From: Litsea cubeba
Taxonomy: Eukaryota > Streptophyta > Magnoliopsida > Laurales > Lauraceae
Length of the DNA stretch: 64,000 nt
Direction: 5' to 3'
Assembly (NCBI GenBank): GCA_012931725.1
Contig: CM022955.1
Span: 54,377,690 to 54,441,689 of the forward strand
In this document: positions 25,001-37,437 of the stretch, one piece after another
Position numbering within the stretch: position 1 is the stretch's first letter
Layout of the letters: each line of letters opens with the position of its first letter
Made by a program: the position numbers and the translations under genes
The notes under the pieces: model-generated
The model's input: the letters and a program-made list of their open reading frames with translations, nothing else
Database searches by the model: none
What the model was told of the DNA's origin: nothing

Positions 25001-28000
25001 AGCTTTCATTTGAACCTATGGCATGTTGCTAGTGGCAATCTCAAATACAAAGATTCTAGGCCAGACAGATCCTATGATGGAACATTATATATTTCATCTA
25101 AGATGTAGTAGCAGTAGTGGGATTTGTAGTGAGATTGAGATTTTGTAGTTACATGTGTAAGGCTGAGTTCAGGGGTTCATATTCGTCAAATGGTAGTATT
25201 AGGGTGACCAAGTATGACCTGGTCTTGCTGCTGCTACCGGCATATCATGGAAGGGTCTAATGCAGTCATGCATTTTAAATTTGGTGATGGTGATCTGGTG
25301 CAGGAATGTGTTAGAGGAGTTCTGAAAGATAAGACTGTTATACTGGTGACCCACCAAGTCGACTTCTTACATAATGCAGATCTTATCATGGTATGATCGA
25401 TATCTCTATCTATTTCAATTTTGTAGACTGTTAATTTCACCAGGTATTAGTGTTAAGTTCTTCAACACATCTATCGACATTGTCATGGAAATTCGATCCA
25501 AAATTTCTGCATTCAGGCATTTGGACTAGATTTCACAGTTTGCAGATAGTTGCAGTCGTGTCCTGCCTAGATTACACACCTGAAGTGTGATGGCTATGAG
25601 TTACAGTTTTCAGAAATATACCATTTTGTTCTCTAACCTTAATACTCCAAAACAGGTCATGCGGGATGGGATGATTGTGCAATCAGGAAAGTACAATGAG
25701 CTACTAGAATCTGGACTGGATTTTGGGGCACTTGTCAACGCTCACAACACATCCATGCAACTGGTTGAGATGGGTTCTACCATGCCTGGAACTAGTCCGC
25801 GGAAATCAAAACCAGGGAATGAGTCCCCTAGAAATCAAGATCAAGTCAATGGAGAAAAGGGGTCTTCAGACTCACCCAAGGCCGAGAAGGGGACATCCAA
25901 ACTCATAGAGGACGAGCAGCGAGAGACCGGCAATGTTAGCTGGCGTGTGTACAAGCTATATGTAACAGAGGCTTTTGGGTGGTGGGGTGTGCTGTTGGTG
26001 TTAGCGGTTTCATTGGCCTGGCAGCTGTCCCTCATGGCTAGTGACTATTGGCTTGCATTCGAGACATCAGAGGATAATGCTGCCACATTCAGTGCCTCCC
26101 TGTTCATCCGCATCTACTCTATCATTGCAGCTGTTTCAATTGTCTTGGTGGCGATGCGGGCTTTTGCTATTGCATTTTATGGGCTTGAGACGGCTCAAAT
26201 TTTCTTCAAACAGATCCTTTACAGCCTTCTGCATGCTCCCATGTCGTTTTTCGATACTACGCCATCTGGAAGAATTCTGAGTCGGGTAAGATTACCACTG
26301 GCTTAGTTACTACTAATTGGTCTTTTAGTGTTTTCTGTAAGATCCAAGCCATCAAATTAATTGAAATTCATGGGAATGCAGCTCAATTAAGAAGGGAAAT
26401 ATTAGGTCTAAAACCATGTCTTACAGATCAAGTATCCAGTAAGGGGTGTGTTGGTTGTACCCTAAAATGACTCCATTTGAATATTTTAGCATAATGGATA
26501 ATATCTCTGCCTCTATGAATTAGCTGTGATCCATAAAATGATATACATTCCAGCACCAAAAAAAAATGACGGCACAGTCTTTGCCGATAAGGATTGGTGG
26601 TGGAAAGGCAGAAATGCAGCATCTCATTTATTTGATTCTGGTTTTCAGGGCACCTTATAGTTTCAGAAGAACAGATAAGTAACTGTCCATTTTACCAAAA
26701 TATGATCGAAGTAGAGGCAAAAAATTGTCAGGTGTTAGAGTTTGACAAATCCCCACTTGAGCTAGACTTTGCCCCATAAAGAAAATTTACTCTGGGAACC
26801 CGGCCATCAGTATTTTGGAACTTTTAAGAATGAATGTGTACTGTTATTATTAGTACATTCATGACTCTCATTAATGGGAGTTTTCTTGAAGGGTTTGGAT
26901 CCTTTTCTGTATAAATTTTTGGCTTATGTTATGATGAAAGTGCTTCCCATCAGATCAGTGGTGCAGGTAACCGATATATGGGTCACACATGTTCAACCTA
27001 AGACCTCAAGGGTCATATAATTCATCTAATGCTATCACTGTTGTGGATATCATGTGATTACTTTATAAGTATACACATTTTGTCTTTAAAGTTGCTAGCA
27101 AGAGTGCTTCTTGATATTCATCTTTCAGTGTTTAATTCTTGATGCTGGCAGCCCGACATAGATGGTCGAATTGGAATCAAATGCAACAACTTATTTAATT
27201 TTGCCTATTTCTAGTTATTTCTTGTGGACTGATCAAGGAATATATTTCTTTTTGTGTTTCAGGCATCAACAGACCAAACTAACATTGATATCTTCCTTCC
27301 CTTCTTTGTGGGAATTACGGTTGCAATGTACATCACAGTACTTGGCATTATTTTCATCACATGTCAGGTTGCTTGGCCAACGATCATACCCATCATTCCA
27401 CTTGCATGGCTCAACTTCTGGTACAGGGTATGGAAATTATCTCTGCTTAGTGTTAGCATCATCCTCTTTGCGACTGCCACTTTGCAATTTTACGAAGTTT
27501 TATGTGCTTTCTATAATTGCCAGTTGCATCTGCTACAAATGTTAGAACCCAACTTACTATTTGATATGGCATAGAAATCTGGTAGAGAATTATGAAACTC
27601 ATGCTTTTGGAAGTTGGGAAAACGGAACTTAAGTTTGTTTTAAAAGCTTTGCTTGACATAAGGTCCCTGAGAGGCTGAGACTGTGCATCAAAGCAAAAAA
27701 TTTTATGAGGCAGGCAGGACTGTCTTTTATGTAAAAGAGAAAAGAAAGTTTACTAAAATGATGAATAAATTGATCGGAAACATTGAAATGAAACAGGCAA
27801 TTACATTCAGGCAATAGTGATATTTGGAGCCTACTAATGTGTTGAATCATTCTTCTTCAGGGATATTATCTCTCCTCCTCGCGTGAGCTAACTAGACTTG
27901 ACTCGATCACAAAGGCACCAGTTATCCATCACTTCTCAGAGAGTGTCTCTGGAGTCATGACAATCCGGTGCTTTAGAAAGCAAGCAAGGTTCTGTCAAGA

Positions 28001-30065
28001 GAACATAGACAGGGTTAATGCAAATTTGCGCATGGATTTCCACAATAATGGGTCCAATGAATGGTTAGGATTTCGTCTGGAGCTGATTGGGAGCTTCATC
28101 CTTTGCATTTCCACTTTGTTCATGGTCTTGTTGCCTAGCAGTATAGTTAAACCAGGTAGTTACTAAAAATATTTTGCTTGTTTTTTGCTGCTTTATTTCA
28201 TGATCGACCAGGTGGTTACTGACTTTTGTTCCTAATTGATTGTAGAATATGTTGGGTTATCTCTCTCCTATGGTCTATCTCTCAACAGCAGTTTGTTTTG
28301 GGCAATTTGGGTTAGTTGCTTTGTGGAGAATAGGATGGTTTCAGTTGAGAGAATAAAGCAATTCACAAATATTCCTTCTGAAGCAGAGTGGGAGATTAAG
28401 GACTGTCTTCCTTCTCCAAAATGGCCCACCAATGGCGATGTAGATTTAAGGAACTTGCAGGTAACTGAATGAACCCGCGTGGGCTACTTGTATCATTTTT
28501 TTGCATCTTGGGGTGGTAAGGTCTTTTGTTATTCTTTAAGTTCTGTATATCAGGTTTGCACTGTTTTTCCTTATGTTAGTTTTCAAGACATAAGGGTGCT
28601 TTAATCTACTTGTGTATTTTAAATTTCACTAGTTAGAAAATCTGAAAGAAAGTTGGTCCTGCAGGTTAGATATCGTCCAGACACTCCTCTTGTTCTCAAA
28701 GGCATTACACTCAGCATCAAAGGAGGTGAGAAGATTGGTGTCGTTGGCCGGACAGGGAGTGGGAAATCAACATTGATCCAAGCTTTATTTAGGGTGGTAG
28801 AGCCTTCTGGAGGAAAAATTATCATTGATGGAGTTGACATTTGCAAACTGGGCCTTCATGATCTTAGGTCGCGCTTCGGGATCATCCCTCAGGAACCAGT
28901 TCTCTTTGAAGGAACTGTGCGAAGCAACGTTGACCCAATTGGACTATATTCAGATGAAGATATATGGAGGGTAAGAAGAAAGAAAATTCATTTTTCAACA
29001 CCTTATACAAATCTTAAAACAACATTCATCTCACATACTTTTTTTCTTGTCCTCTTGTTTAACTTTTAATGAAATTCTGTAATTGATTATCAATGGCAAG
29101 GAGGTTTCTATTTAGATGAACTCAGAAAAATATTTAAATAAATTTATTTTTAATTATTCAGGAATGCTTTTTTGCATACAGTTCTTTTGTGTTGTCAATG
29201 AAGGTGCCTGCAAGCATTTTTCATGGGAATTATATCTGATATGCTGCAGATTTTTGTGCCATTGTAGAATTCAAAAGTATACTGTTCAAGTGCTGTGAAA
29301 AATCTCCTCTTAATGATTTTAATACAATTTTAGAATATGGATAGAAGAGAGATGAGATGGAATTTAAGAATTAAGACAAGATAGAAAATTTAGGCTTTAC
29401 TTTCTGCAGCATTTTGATACCAATAAATGAAGTGGGGCTATTCTAACTAAAAAAACAGAAATGTGAAGTGAGGATACAGATGCAATAAGTTTTTTTTTTT
29501 TTTCCTATGCTCTATGAATGTGTATATATTGGTTTTAACTTGAATATTTAAGTATAATATTGCCTGTCAATTTTTACTGTTTATTTTCTTTTTCAACTTG
29601 TACAAGTTGGGTCCATGGTTTAGTGATCCAAATTCCAGACTGTTGATATGTTCAGTCACACTGTAGATGGTCCATATTCACAGAAGTCACTGAGATTATT
29701 AGATCAACTGTCTATTGGCTGGCCATCAACTGAAGAGCTAGTGCTCTCCCTTCTGGTAGGCTTTCTTTGAATGGACCATCAAATGTGGGGTTCATTAAAT
29801 CATTGGTTTGGGCATCTGAAAAATGATCCCCTCTTCTGCAAACTAAAAACCCAAGCTAACTGTAGAAATTCACATGCTAAGCACAACATTTAACAATCAA
29901 GGATAGTTTGGAGTTAAAAATAACTATCTTACTTGTGTATAAATAGAAGCCTTTTATGATATTTCTTCTATAAGATTTTCTGACCCCCATGTTTTTGCAG
30001 AGTCTCGAACGGTGCCAACTAAAAGATGTTATAGCAGGCAAGCCTGAGAAACTTGATGCTTCGGG

Positions 30066-30142
<77 letters not shown>

Positions 30143-33095
30143 ACAGTTTTTCTCAATCATGACTGTACAGTGTCATCGTTCTTTTAAACAGTCAGTTAAC
30201 TCTCCATACGATTTTGGAATTTCTTTCCATACAGGTGCCCTAAAACCTGGCTTTTGCCTCATAGATGTCGTCATTTTAAAAATTCCTGCAGAGTAGTTCG
30301 TACAACGAAGGATGGTCCAAGAATGACAATTTTGCCCTTATAGTGTGCAATATGCTACACTTGTAAATATCCTACACTGGTAGGATATCACACATATTCA
30401 CATTTTTCCCTAAGTCAACGGTAATCAAAATATTTTGTGTGATATCCTAGTAGGGTATTGCACGGTATAAGGGCAAAACTATGAACCGATTGAACCGTTC
30501 TACCGAGTTTTTTGTTTAAATGCCAACACCTACGAGACAAATCTCAACTCTTCGTGCACCTGTACGGTCAAAATCCCTACAACTTTCTCAATAATGACTG
30601 TACTACTTCTGTCTCATGGTTCTTTTAAACGATCAGTTCATGTACTCTTTGCTTAGCTTTTCCTATCTGTTTGTGGGCCCATGATTTGATGGCTCACTCT
30701 TTTAATTTGATCTGCCCCACAAGAGATAATGGATGTTGCAAAAATCCTTCTAATTGGATGGTCACAACCCTTTTCATTTTTTATGTTCGACTTTTTTCCC
30801 TCCTCAATTTGGCTTTCTACTTCTGCAAATTTTATTCTAACCATCCATCTACTCCATAAAGCATCAATCGAATGATGAGGGCCTTCCAACACAATGGAAC
30901 CCATCTGATCAATAGCCTGGATCATCGAGCATTGGACCTTACAAGTATGGAGTTATGAGCTTCAGCGAACTTTTTTTTTTTTTTCTTTTGAAAAAATTTG
31001 GTAAACTGTATTTGCTAGGGCTCATCAAAACTCCTCTACAGATTATGATTGAGATGTTAAGTAGTTAGTTTGCCGCACCTTTAATGCCTAGGCATTTTGG
31101 GTGTATTGGTTAGCAACTTGAGATAAGATTTTCATTGGGAGACAACCTTTAACTTAGGTTGATGCTTAGTCCAACATGGACCCACATAGGATGATGGCCC
31201 ACACGATTTCCTACATATACCCTGCAAGAGAGAAAAAAATTATAGTTAGAAGGCTTATAACAAAATGTAGCTTTAGATTCCAGTATTCCCAGAGGCTTTT
31301 TGTGAGATGTGATAAACCAAAGTGTACTGTGTCAATAGGAAAACCAGAAATCAGTTCAATTTCAACAAGATATTTACAGTATATCTTACTTAGCAGTAGC
31401 AATTTTTCCTGAAAGTCATCACCATATTTCTCAGTATACTCACCATTTTAGATTTTGTGAATGCTAGAAATGTTCTGTTGATGCCAATTGCTTCTAGTCT
31501 CTAAATAGTCTTAATTGCCCAACTTTTTCATTTCTCAGTGGTTGACAGTGGTGAGAATTGGAGTGTGGGGCAGAGGCAGCTTCTCTGTTTGGGACGCGTG
31601 ATGCTGAAGCACAGCCGGATATTGTTCATGGATGAGGCAACTGCTTCAGTGGATTCCCAAACTGATGGTGTTATTCAAAAGATTATCCGAGAAGACTTCT
31701 CAGACTGTACTATCATTAGTATTGCTCACAGAATACCAACGGTCATGGATTGCGACAGGGTTTTGGTAATAGATGCAGGTATGTTCTTCACAATTTCTAT
31801 ATTACAAAAATATTGTACATAAGAATGTAAATCTATGGACCTATTTTGGATGTAAACCCCTTTCTGTAAATTGGTGCATGACTTCTGTGGGATGTGTATT
31901 TTGTCATGCCTTTTAGTTTGGTTCTGCCTCAAAACATTAGTGTTGTCTCCCATCTGTACTAGTCATTCCACCTTTTGAAGCCGTGGTCTATCTAAACAAT
32001 GGATGAAAAGATTTTATTTATCTTTTCATTTAATAGGCAATATTGGATTGTGAAAGCTGGCTGATTCATGTTTTGTAGCAGTACCAAACAGGCCCTAAAA
32101 TTTCCAAAGAGCCAAATATTTAGGAAAAAAGAGAGCTTCTCTGATCTATGTTTTGAGTCTAACCTATGTTTGGTTGCAACTTCCAGTGCTGTTGAGGGTG
32201 TAATTTCTAGTTTCTACACTTCCAATGCTGTTGAGGGTGTAATTTCTAGTTTCTACCCTACACAATGCAATTGGACAGAGATTGGGCAGATGATCATTGG
32301 TTGTTGCATTTTGTTGCCCACCATGATGCTATTTAGAAGCTGATCCAAACTTTCCACACAGGATGGTTGCCATCCAACCAAAATATTTTAGACACCACAA
32401 TTCTTGTACATCCAAATATGCCCCTCATAACTAGAATCTCTTAAAATCTTACATTCATAATATGGCTAGTTGAATTATATTGATTGTTACGACCTATTTT
32501 ATAAACCCAACCCAGTTACTCAACTCAGCCAAGTTGTCCCAAATCAGGAAGGCAGCTGTTACTCCTTTTGGAAATAGGCATGCATGTTTACTTACAGTTG
32601 ACAATTGATAAGTGCATTTCATTTATAAACTGTGGTTTGTTGTGACCGCGCGAGGCCATATCAGGACAAATTGCTTTCGATACTACTCTAGGAAATGCCT
32701 CGCATTACTTTTAAATAAGAAAATCAAGTTTCTCAGGTCACACACAAAATATATGGATGGCAAGAAAATACTTTCAGTGGTCTACTTTCAATGTACTGTG
32801 CGGTTCACTAAATAGTGGAGTAGATTACTTTTAGGCCCAAGTTATTACATGGTGAGATCCACTGTTGCACACTGTGTGTTGCACATGTACATATAAAACT
32901 GTCAAAAATGCTCAAACTCCGGCACTAATTTTCTATCTTACAAATATGATCGAGCAATCAAATATGATACAATTTTCAATTGCTGTTTGAGCAGGATTGG
33001 CAAAGGAGTTTGACTCACCGACACACTTGCTTGAACGCCGGTCATTCTTTGGGGCATTGGTTCAAGAGTACAAAAACCGATCTTCAGGTTTATAG
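19001..33095 (+). CDS. ABC transporter C family (MRP-type) full transporter, ABCC4/ABCC14-like, 11 exons
   Basis: Exons: 19001-21106, 24114-24434, 25304-25390, 25656-26285, 27263-27427, 27861-28155, 28246-28460, 28665-28970, 30001-30064, 31539-31778, 32995-33095. All introns are GT-AG and the frame stays open for 1509 codons to TAG. The ATG at 19001 has A at -3 and G at +4; the frame opens slightly upstream with GTG. The N-terminus includes an extra membrane domain containing LSPCPQRALFSS, and membrane domain 1 starts near residue 256. NBD1 has Walker A GTVGCGKSS (679), LSGGQ (769) and LLDD. After linker and membrane domain 2, NBD2 has GRTGSGKST (1301), WSVGQ (1403) and LFMDEA. The family moves organic anions and conjugates by ATP hydrolysis, and Arabidopsis ABCC4-type members are the nearest I recognise. 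NBD1's second Walker B acid is Asp, usual for ABCC. A Glu/Gly-rich insert precedes NBD1. Substrate is unknown. Confidence 0.95.
22545..22790 (+). repeat. Dispersed repeat copy in intron 1 of the ABCC gene
   Basis: This stretch shares order and sequence with 46960-47190: 'ggac-gaaccg-t-gatcga', 'atgaaggagtaggggcat', 'gatacttgaagtggtc', 'cacataaatctt', 'ggtcccatcccca'. The rest of intron 1 (21107-24113) is AT-rich with no other gene. The repeat family is not identified. Confidence 0.6.
30067..30139 (+). repeat. (CT)n microsatellite at the intron 9 donor
   Basis: About 36 CT dinucleotides begin within three bases of the exon 9 donor (G|GTATCTCTCT). Exon 9 is only 64 bp. The long pyrimidine tract therefore sits immediately downstream of the 5' splice site. 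Confidence 0.95.
30329..30481. mobile_element. Fold-back MITE-like element in intron 9
   Basis: The arms 'attttgcccttatagtgtgc' (from 30329) and its imperfect reverse complement (ending 30481) face each other, with further complementarity at 'ggatatcacaca' / 'tgtgtgatatcc'. The roughly 150-bp palindromic unit has no coding capacity, which fits a small MITE. Target duplication and superfamily are not resolved. Confidence 0.55.
32182..32259. repeat. 39-bp tandem duplication in intron 10
   Basis: A unit starting 'tccagtgctgttgaggg' and ending 'tagtttctac' occurs twice head to tail with a period of 39 bp and very few differences. It lies in the last intron of the ABCC gene. Confidence 0.85.
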
Positions 33096-33498
33096 ACCGC
33101 TGATGTTGCTGTTCCTGAGTTCGCACTACACATGGCAGGCTGTGGTTGTTACTTATAGAAGTTTCAAGCCAACCGCATCCATCTGCGCTAACATTGTCAT
33201 AGATGAATGATGTTCGATTCAATGGCTTGAGGGGTAGATCATTCATTCTTGAAAATATTTCCCTATACCAGAAAACAAAGCTCAATATGATTACCCCTCA
33301 GCTAAGAAAGATGTAAGTTATAACGGGTGGCACTTAAATCATTGTTAGAAGTTATTGGTTAGATTTTTCTATGGCTTTTACTCCATTTAATAGCATGGCC
33401 ATGCAATGTTGGAGAGAAGAAGCTTATATTACTTTTGTAGAGAACAGGAAATGCATCAGATGCTGCCCATTTGGAAATAGTTGGGAAAAGGTGTGATC

Positions 33499-33504
33499 AA
33501 TAAA
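33499..33504 (+). promoter_or_regulatory. Candidate polyadenylation signal of the ABCC gene
   Basis: A canonical AATAAA lies about 400 bp after the stop codon. The interval 33096-33824 holds no other gene and would be 3'UTR and flank. The next retrotransposon begins at 33825. Plant signals are loose, so the actual cleavage site may differ. Confidence 0.4.
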
Positions 33505-33824
33505 ATTGGTTAGAGCTTTTGAATGAACAGTGCTCCTTTTTAATTGGATTGCAGTGATTTATGATTTTTCTATTGAGCTGTCTATAGATTCTGCGTTACT
33601 AACTTCTCAAATCGTTTGGATGTCAATATTTTCCTCATATTGATGCTTCATGCTTGTTCCAAGTTCAAAGTTCTATTGGTACAAATGAAGAGTCCCTTTA
33701 CATTATTTCTTCTTCAAATAGTCTTTCTTCCTTCTCAAGCTGGCAGGGAAGTCAACTGAGAGCAGGCCGCTATTCAATGAAGATAACGCACCTTATGAAA
33801 GTAGTTCAGTTCATTCGTGCAAAG

Positions 33825-34362
33825 TGTAGATGCTGAAATTTTGGTTGGTCGACTGACGAGCTAAACAGCACTGCTCAACGATGAATAGTCGAGTAGTATC
33901 TTCGATTTGAGACGAGAATTCCTGTATCTACAATAAAAGAATCGTCAAAAGAACACGATCGGATGTTCCGATCGTATACTCTCCGATGATAAAGTCAGTG
34001 AGATTTTCATTGTTATAAAATGATTGTCTCTTTTGTTTTTCCTCTGTCTTTCATACCTCTTTCTGATTTTCCTTTTTCTTTTTATATTATTGTCCTGGTC
34101 CTTTCTCCTTCTTTCCTTACGTTCTTCTCCTTTATTCTCCATGATTTCTTTTCTTTATTTCTTCAAACTGAAACCCCCCTGAGGCTCCCATCGTGTGCTG
34201 CTTTTAATCCCTTGATTTGCTCTAGTAATTGTTGCTCTTTAATAATGTATAACTGTCATATGATCAGTTTCTGAATATTTATTGGATCCGGATAGAGGTC
34301 CAGGTCAGGTCGGCCTTGATTTCGGCTCGACCCGAGGATAAATTCGAATTTCTCCCTCCACA
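33825..34362 (-). repeat. 3' LTR of the Tat element (538 bp)
   Basis: It has TG...CA ends and matches 43277-43814 with roughly 3% differences by eye. It borders the CAAAG duplication outside and the purine-rich tract inside. Confidence 0.93.
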
Positions 34363-34377
34363 ATTGCCCCCCAACCC
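34363..34377 (-). other. Polypurine tract of the Tat element
   Basis: On the minus strand GGGTTGGGGGGCAAT lies immediately before the 3' LTR start. It is purine-rich with some T, acceptable for plant elements. Confidence 0.6.
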
Positions 34378-34665
34378 AGCGTTTTTCTCTCCATTTACCG
34401 AGGAAAAGGCGGGCTTGTGATGCCACGCGTCAAGCTAGGGTGAATCCGCACGTCAAGGGCCTGTCTCCAGTAACTTTTTATAAAGTTTTCCCTATCCTTT
34501 CTCTGGTTTCCCTGCTTTTCTTTAATCTTATTTCGCAAGTTCTTCTCCTGTTTTGCTCTGCCTTGGCTTTCATCTCTTCAGACATTGCTTCTTCTATTCC
34601 GTTCGGTATTTTCTTCCTCCAGTCCGTGGTAAGCTTTTTCTCTTTTCATTCTCATCTAACTTTAA

Positions 34666-36811
34666 ATGGGGAATCTCAAGGATTTGCTCGATACTCCAAA
34701 AGGTATTTCTGATTTCAGAAAAACGTGTCAGATCCCCTAAGATGTTCAGATTCGTGCTCCTCGGACCGATGAAGCTCTTGATATTGGTTCCCAGGATGGA
34801 ATACCTTTTTCGACCATCGCTATCATGGAGGGTGGTGTTAGATTTCCATTAGATCCCTTGCAGGTTCTATTCCTTTCTTTGACCAATCTTTTTCCTACCC
34901 AATACTCTCCCAATCTTTATCGCATTATTATGGGGGTATCCGCACTGAATAAGCTGCTCGGCATGAGCCTTGGTGTTTTTGATATTCTGTCTTGCTATAT
35001 GTTGGTACCTTTAGATAGTAGCAAATCTGTGTTTTATTTGAAGTCTAGGGGTTTAGACAAGCTCTTGGTTCATTATCTTCCTGATTCCAATAAGTCTAGT
35101 AAGGGTGATTTCGTCATCGTAAGCGGAAACTGGGAAACGCCGACCATGTGGGATAGGATTATTCGAACAGTCCCCCGATCCCTAGGGTCCCCAGGTCGGA
35201 CCCCCTCCTCTTCATGTTTGTTTACTTGATTTCTTCTTCTCCCCCTTTTTGTTATTATTCACTTCTCTCCTTTTTGGCAGATGCATCGATTAATCGTGGG
35301 TTTCCATCTCTTGTTCGGAGCGAGGAACTGAATCGGGTGTTCGAATATCGCGGTTCTGCCGAGCTTCGTGGTTGGGGCCGAGCTGCCCATGTGTTGCTTG
35401 GATACGTTCGGACGTACAACCATTTTCTAGCAGTTCCTTCTTGGCATCAATCACTGGCATCCGACCCTATCAAGCGTAGGAAGGTTCCTGCCATAAAGCC
35501 TTCCAGATCCACAAAAGTAAAAACTATTTCCAACGTTCAATCTTCTGCTTCTCAGCAATCTCTCGTTCCCGTTCAATCTGTTGAACAGACTTTTTCTGCT
35601 CTCGAAACCTCTTCCCGCGAGTCTTCTTCTTCAGCTGAGTGACAAGGAACCCCTGTGCTACATCTTTCTGACACTTCTTCATCTGATATCAAAACTATTT
35701 CTCCGACAATGTCCCGCAAGTCAAAAAATCTTTTTGAAAGCTTGGGCGATCTACCGATGACTAGGGCCGGAAAGGTAAGGAAAGCTCTTTTGCCCGGTCC
35801 CTCCTCTGTCTTAGGTAAGAGAGCTGCCCCCGAGCCCTAGCATGAGCCTTTAGAGACTGAAAAAAATTCGGTTAAATCTGGTGAAGCTGTCGGCCTATTT
35901 TCTTCATGGTTGGCGGGTATTCCCTTCTCATCGTCTCCACAGCCAAGTCTATCGTCTGGTCGGAAGACTTCTCGCGGCATTTCTCGGGAGAAAGGTCCAT
36001 CTTTAAGTGAAGGCATTTCGGGATCTCCAACCTTGGCTCTGGTTATGGGCAAGTCTGCTCTTCTTCCTTCTGATATGAGTTTGCATCGCACCCTATCGGC
36101 TGATGAGCTGGTGGCTACAGGAGTTCAACAATGTTTTCTGGTAGGTTGGCTTAAGGTTATTCGACATCTTTCTCCTTGAAATTTCTAATTCTCTTCATTT
36201 TATTTTCAGGGTGTGCAAAAATGGTTTGCTGTGTCTGAACATTTGGGGAAGTTGCAAAGACATTTGAAGGGCCTGGAAAAAGAACTGGCAGAAGCTAAGA
36301 CTGCTCGGCATCAAGCTGAGTTTAATGCCGATACCCTTCTTAAGACTGCTAAAGCTGCTAAATCCCAGGCGGTTAATGCGAAGAGTTGCCTTACTGCAAT
36401 CGAGGTAGAGCTTGAACACATGCATGCCAAGCAAGCCGAGTTTGAGGAAACAATTGAGAAGGTCAAAGTTGAGACTAGAGAGGCCACGGAGAAGCTTAAG
36501 GATAGTCAGTTTGAGGAAACTGAAACAATTTATTTACAGCAGGTCGAGCAGATCAAAGTCATTGTGTTCAAGCGGGGTTATGATGTGGCTCTTGAAGATG
36601 CTGCAGTTCCAGAAAATTCTCCTTTATGGAATAATTATATATCCGAACAAGCTCCTCCTCCATCTTCACCTGCTAAGCCTCAACCTCAAACTCAAGCTAA
36701 CGACGTCATTCCGCCTACTGGAGGGGATGGGGCAAGGTTTCTACTGCTGTCCAGCCATCCTCAGCTTCTATGGTCGAGATGCCTCCTTCAACTTCTGATG
36801 CACCTGAATAG
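34666..36811 (+). pseudogene. Antisense gene of the Tat element: gypsy-type transposon domain plus coiled coil, three exons
   Basis: It runs opposite to gag-pol between integrase and 3' LTR. Inferred exons are 34666-35194, 35281-36140 and 36210-36811. Introns of 86 and 69 bp have GT-AG borders and preserve frame. The first exon carries EGGVRFPLDPLQVLF and the following ~130 residues, resembling the plant 'putative gypsy type transposon' domain (PF04195 family). The second is Ser/Pro-rich with basic patches. The third is a heptad-rich coiled coil (LQRHLKGLEKELAEAK), ending Pro-rich. Breaks are TAA at 34738-34740, TGA at 35640-35642, TAG at 35838-35840 and a shift near 36735; the expected terminator is TAG at 36809-36811. 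The function of this family is unknown. Confidence 0.75.
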
Positions 36812-37437
36812 TTTATTTTAGAAATCATTTTGTCAGCTTTTTGTATGGCAGTTCTGCCGACCTATTTGCTCTGGCTATGAGCATGAAACTTTTTCTTTTG
36901 AAAGATCTACTGTGCCCAACCTGTGGGCTGATATTATCAATGTCAATGAAATGTTTTCTTTTTCTGCGACATTGTATTGCATTTTTTGTGTTGCCACTGT
37001 CGGTTCTTTCCGAACTCACTTTTTAGCCTAACGCTCGCATCTTCATGCCTAGTAATTAAAAAAAAGGAGATCAGTGCGACACACCTAGTTTGGGCTCTTC
37101 CCAGTTAGGTTTTTTTTATCCTTCGGAACGAAGTAATGGGTACTAAGCTGCCCCTCATTTTTCAGGCCTTGGCCCTTTTAACCTTTGCCAGGTTGGTCCC
37201 AATAGGGTTTGTCCCCATAATAGGTCCTCAGATGAATTATTCCGTCTGGCCTTACCCTTGGTACAGGAGTTTTGGCGAAGAGATGATAATATTTCATATT
37301 ATTACTGCCGAAGTCGAGATTCATAAGTCCGAGGTGCATAGAACCGAGATGCTTAAGCCAAAGGTAAAATACAACATATGTAAATTTCAACTTCTTTGGC
37401 ATATAGATTGAAAATTTGAACTATGTACAAGATAGTT
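36812..37437. other. Spacer between antisense gene and pol end in the Tat element
   Basis: No domain is recognisable. Pol ends at the left-hand side near 37440 and the antisense gene ends at 36811, so the two run toward each other with this interval as a shared 3' region. Confidence 0.55.

Noticed and set aside
37136..37411. Small ORFs on both strands between antisense gene and pol in the first Tat element
   Set aside because: They have no domain or homologue-like motif and lie in the shared 3' spacer of two converging genes.
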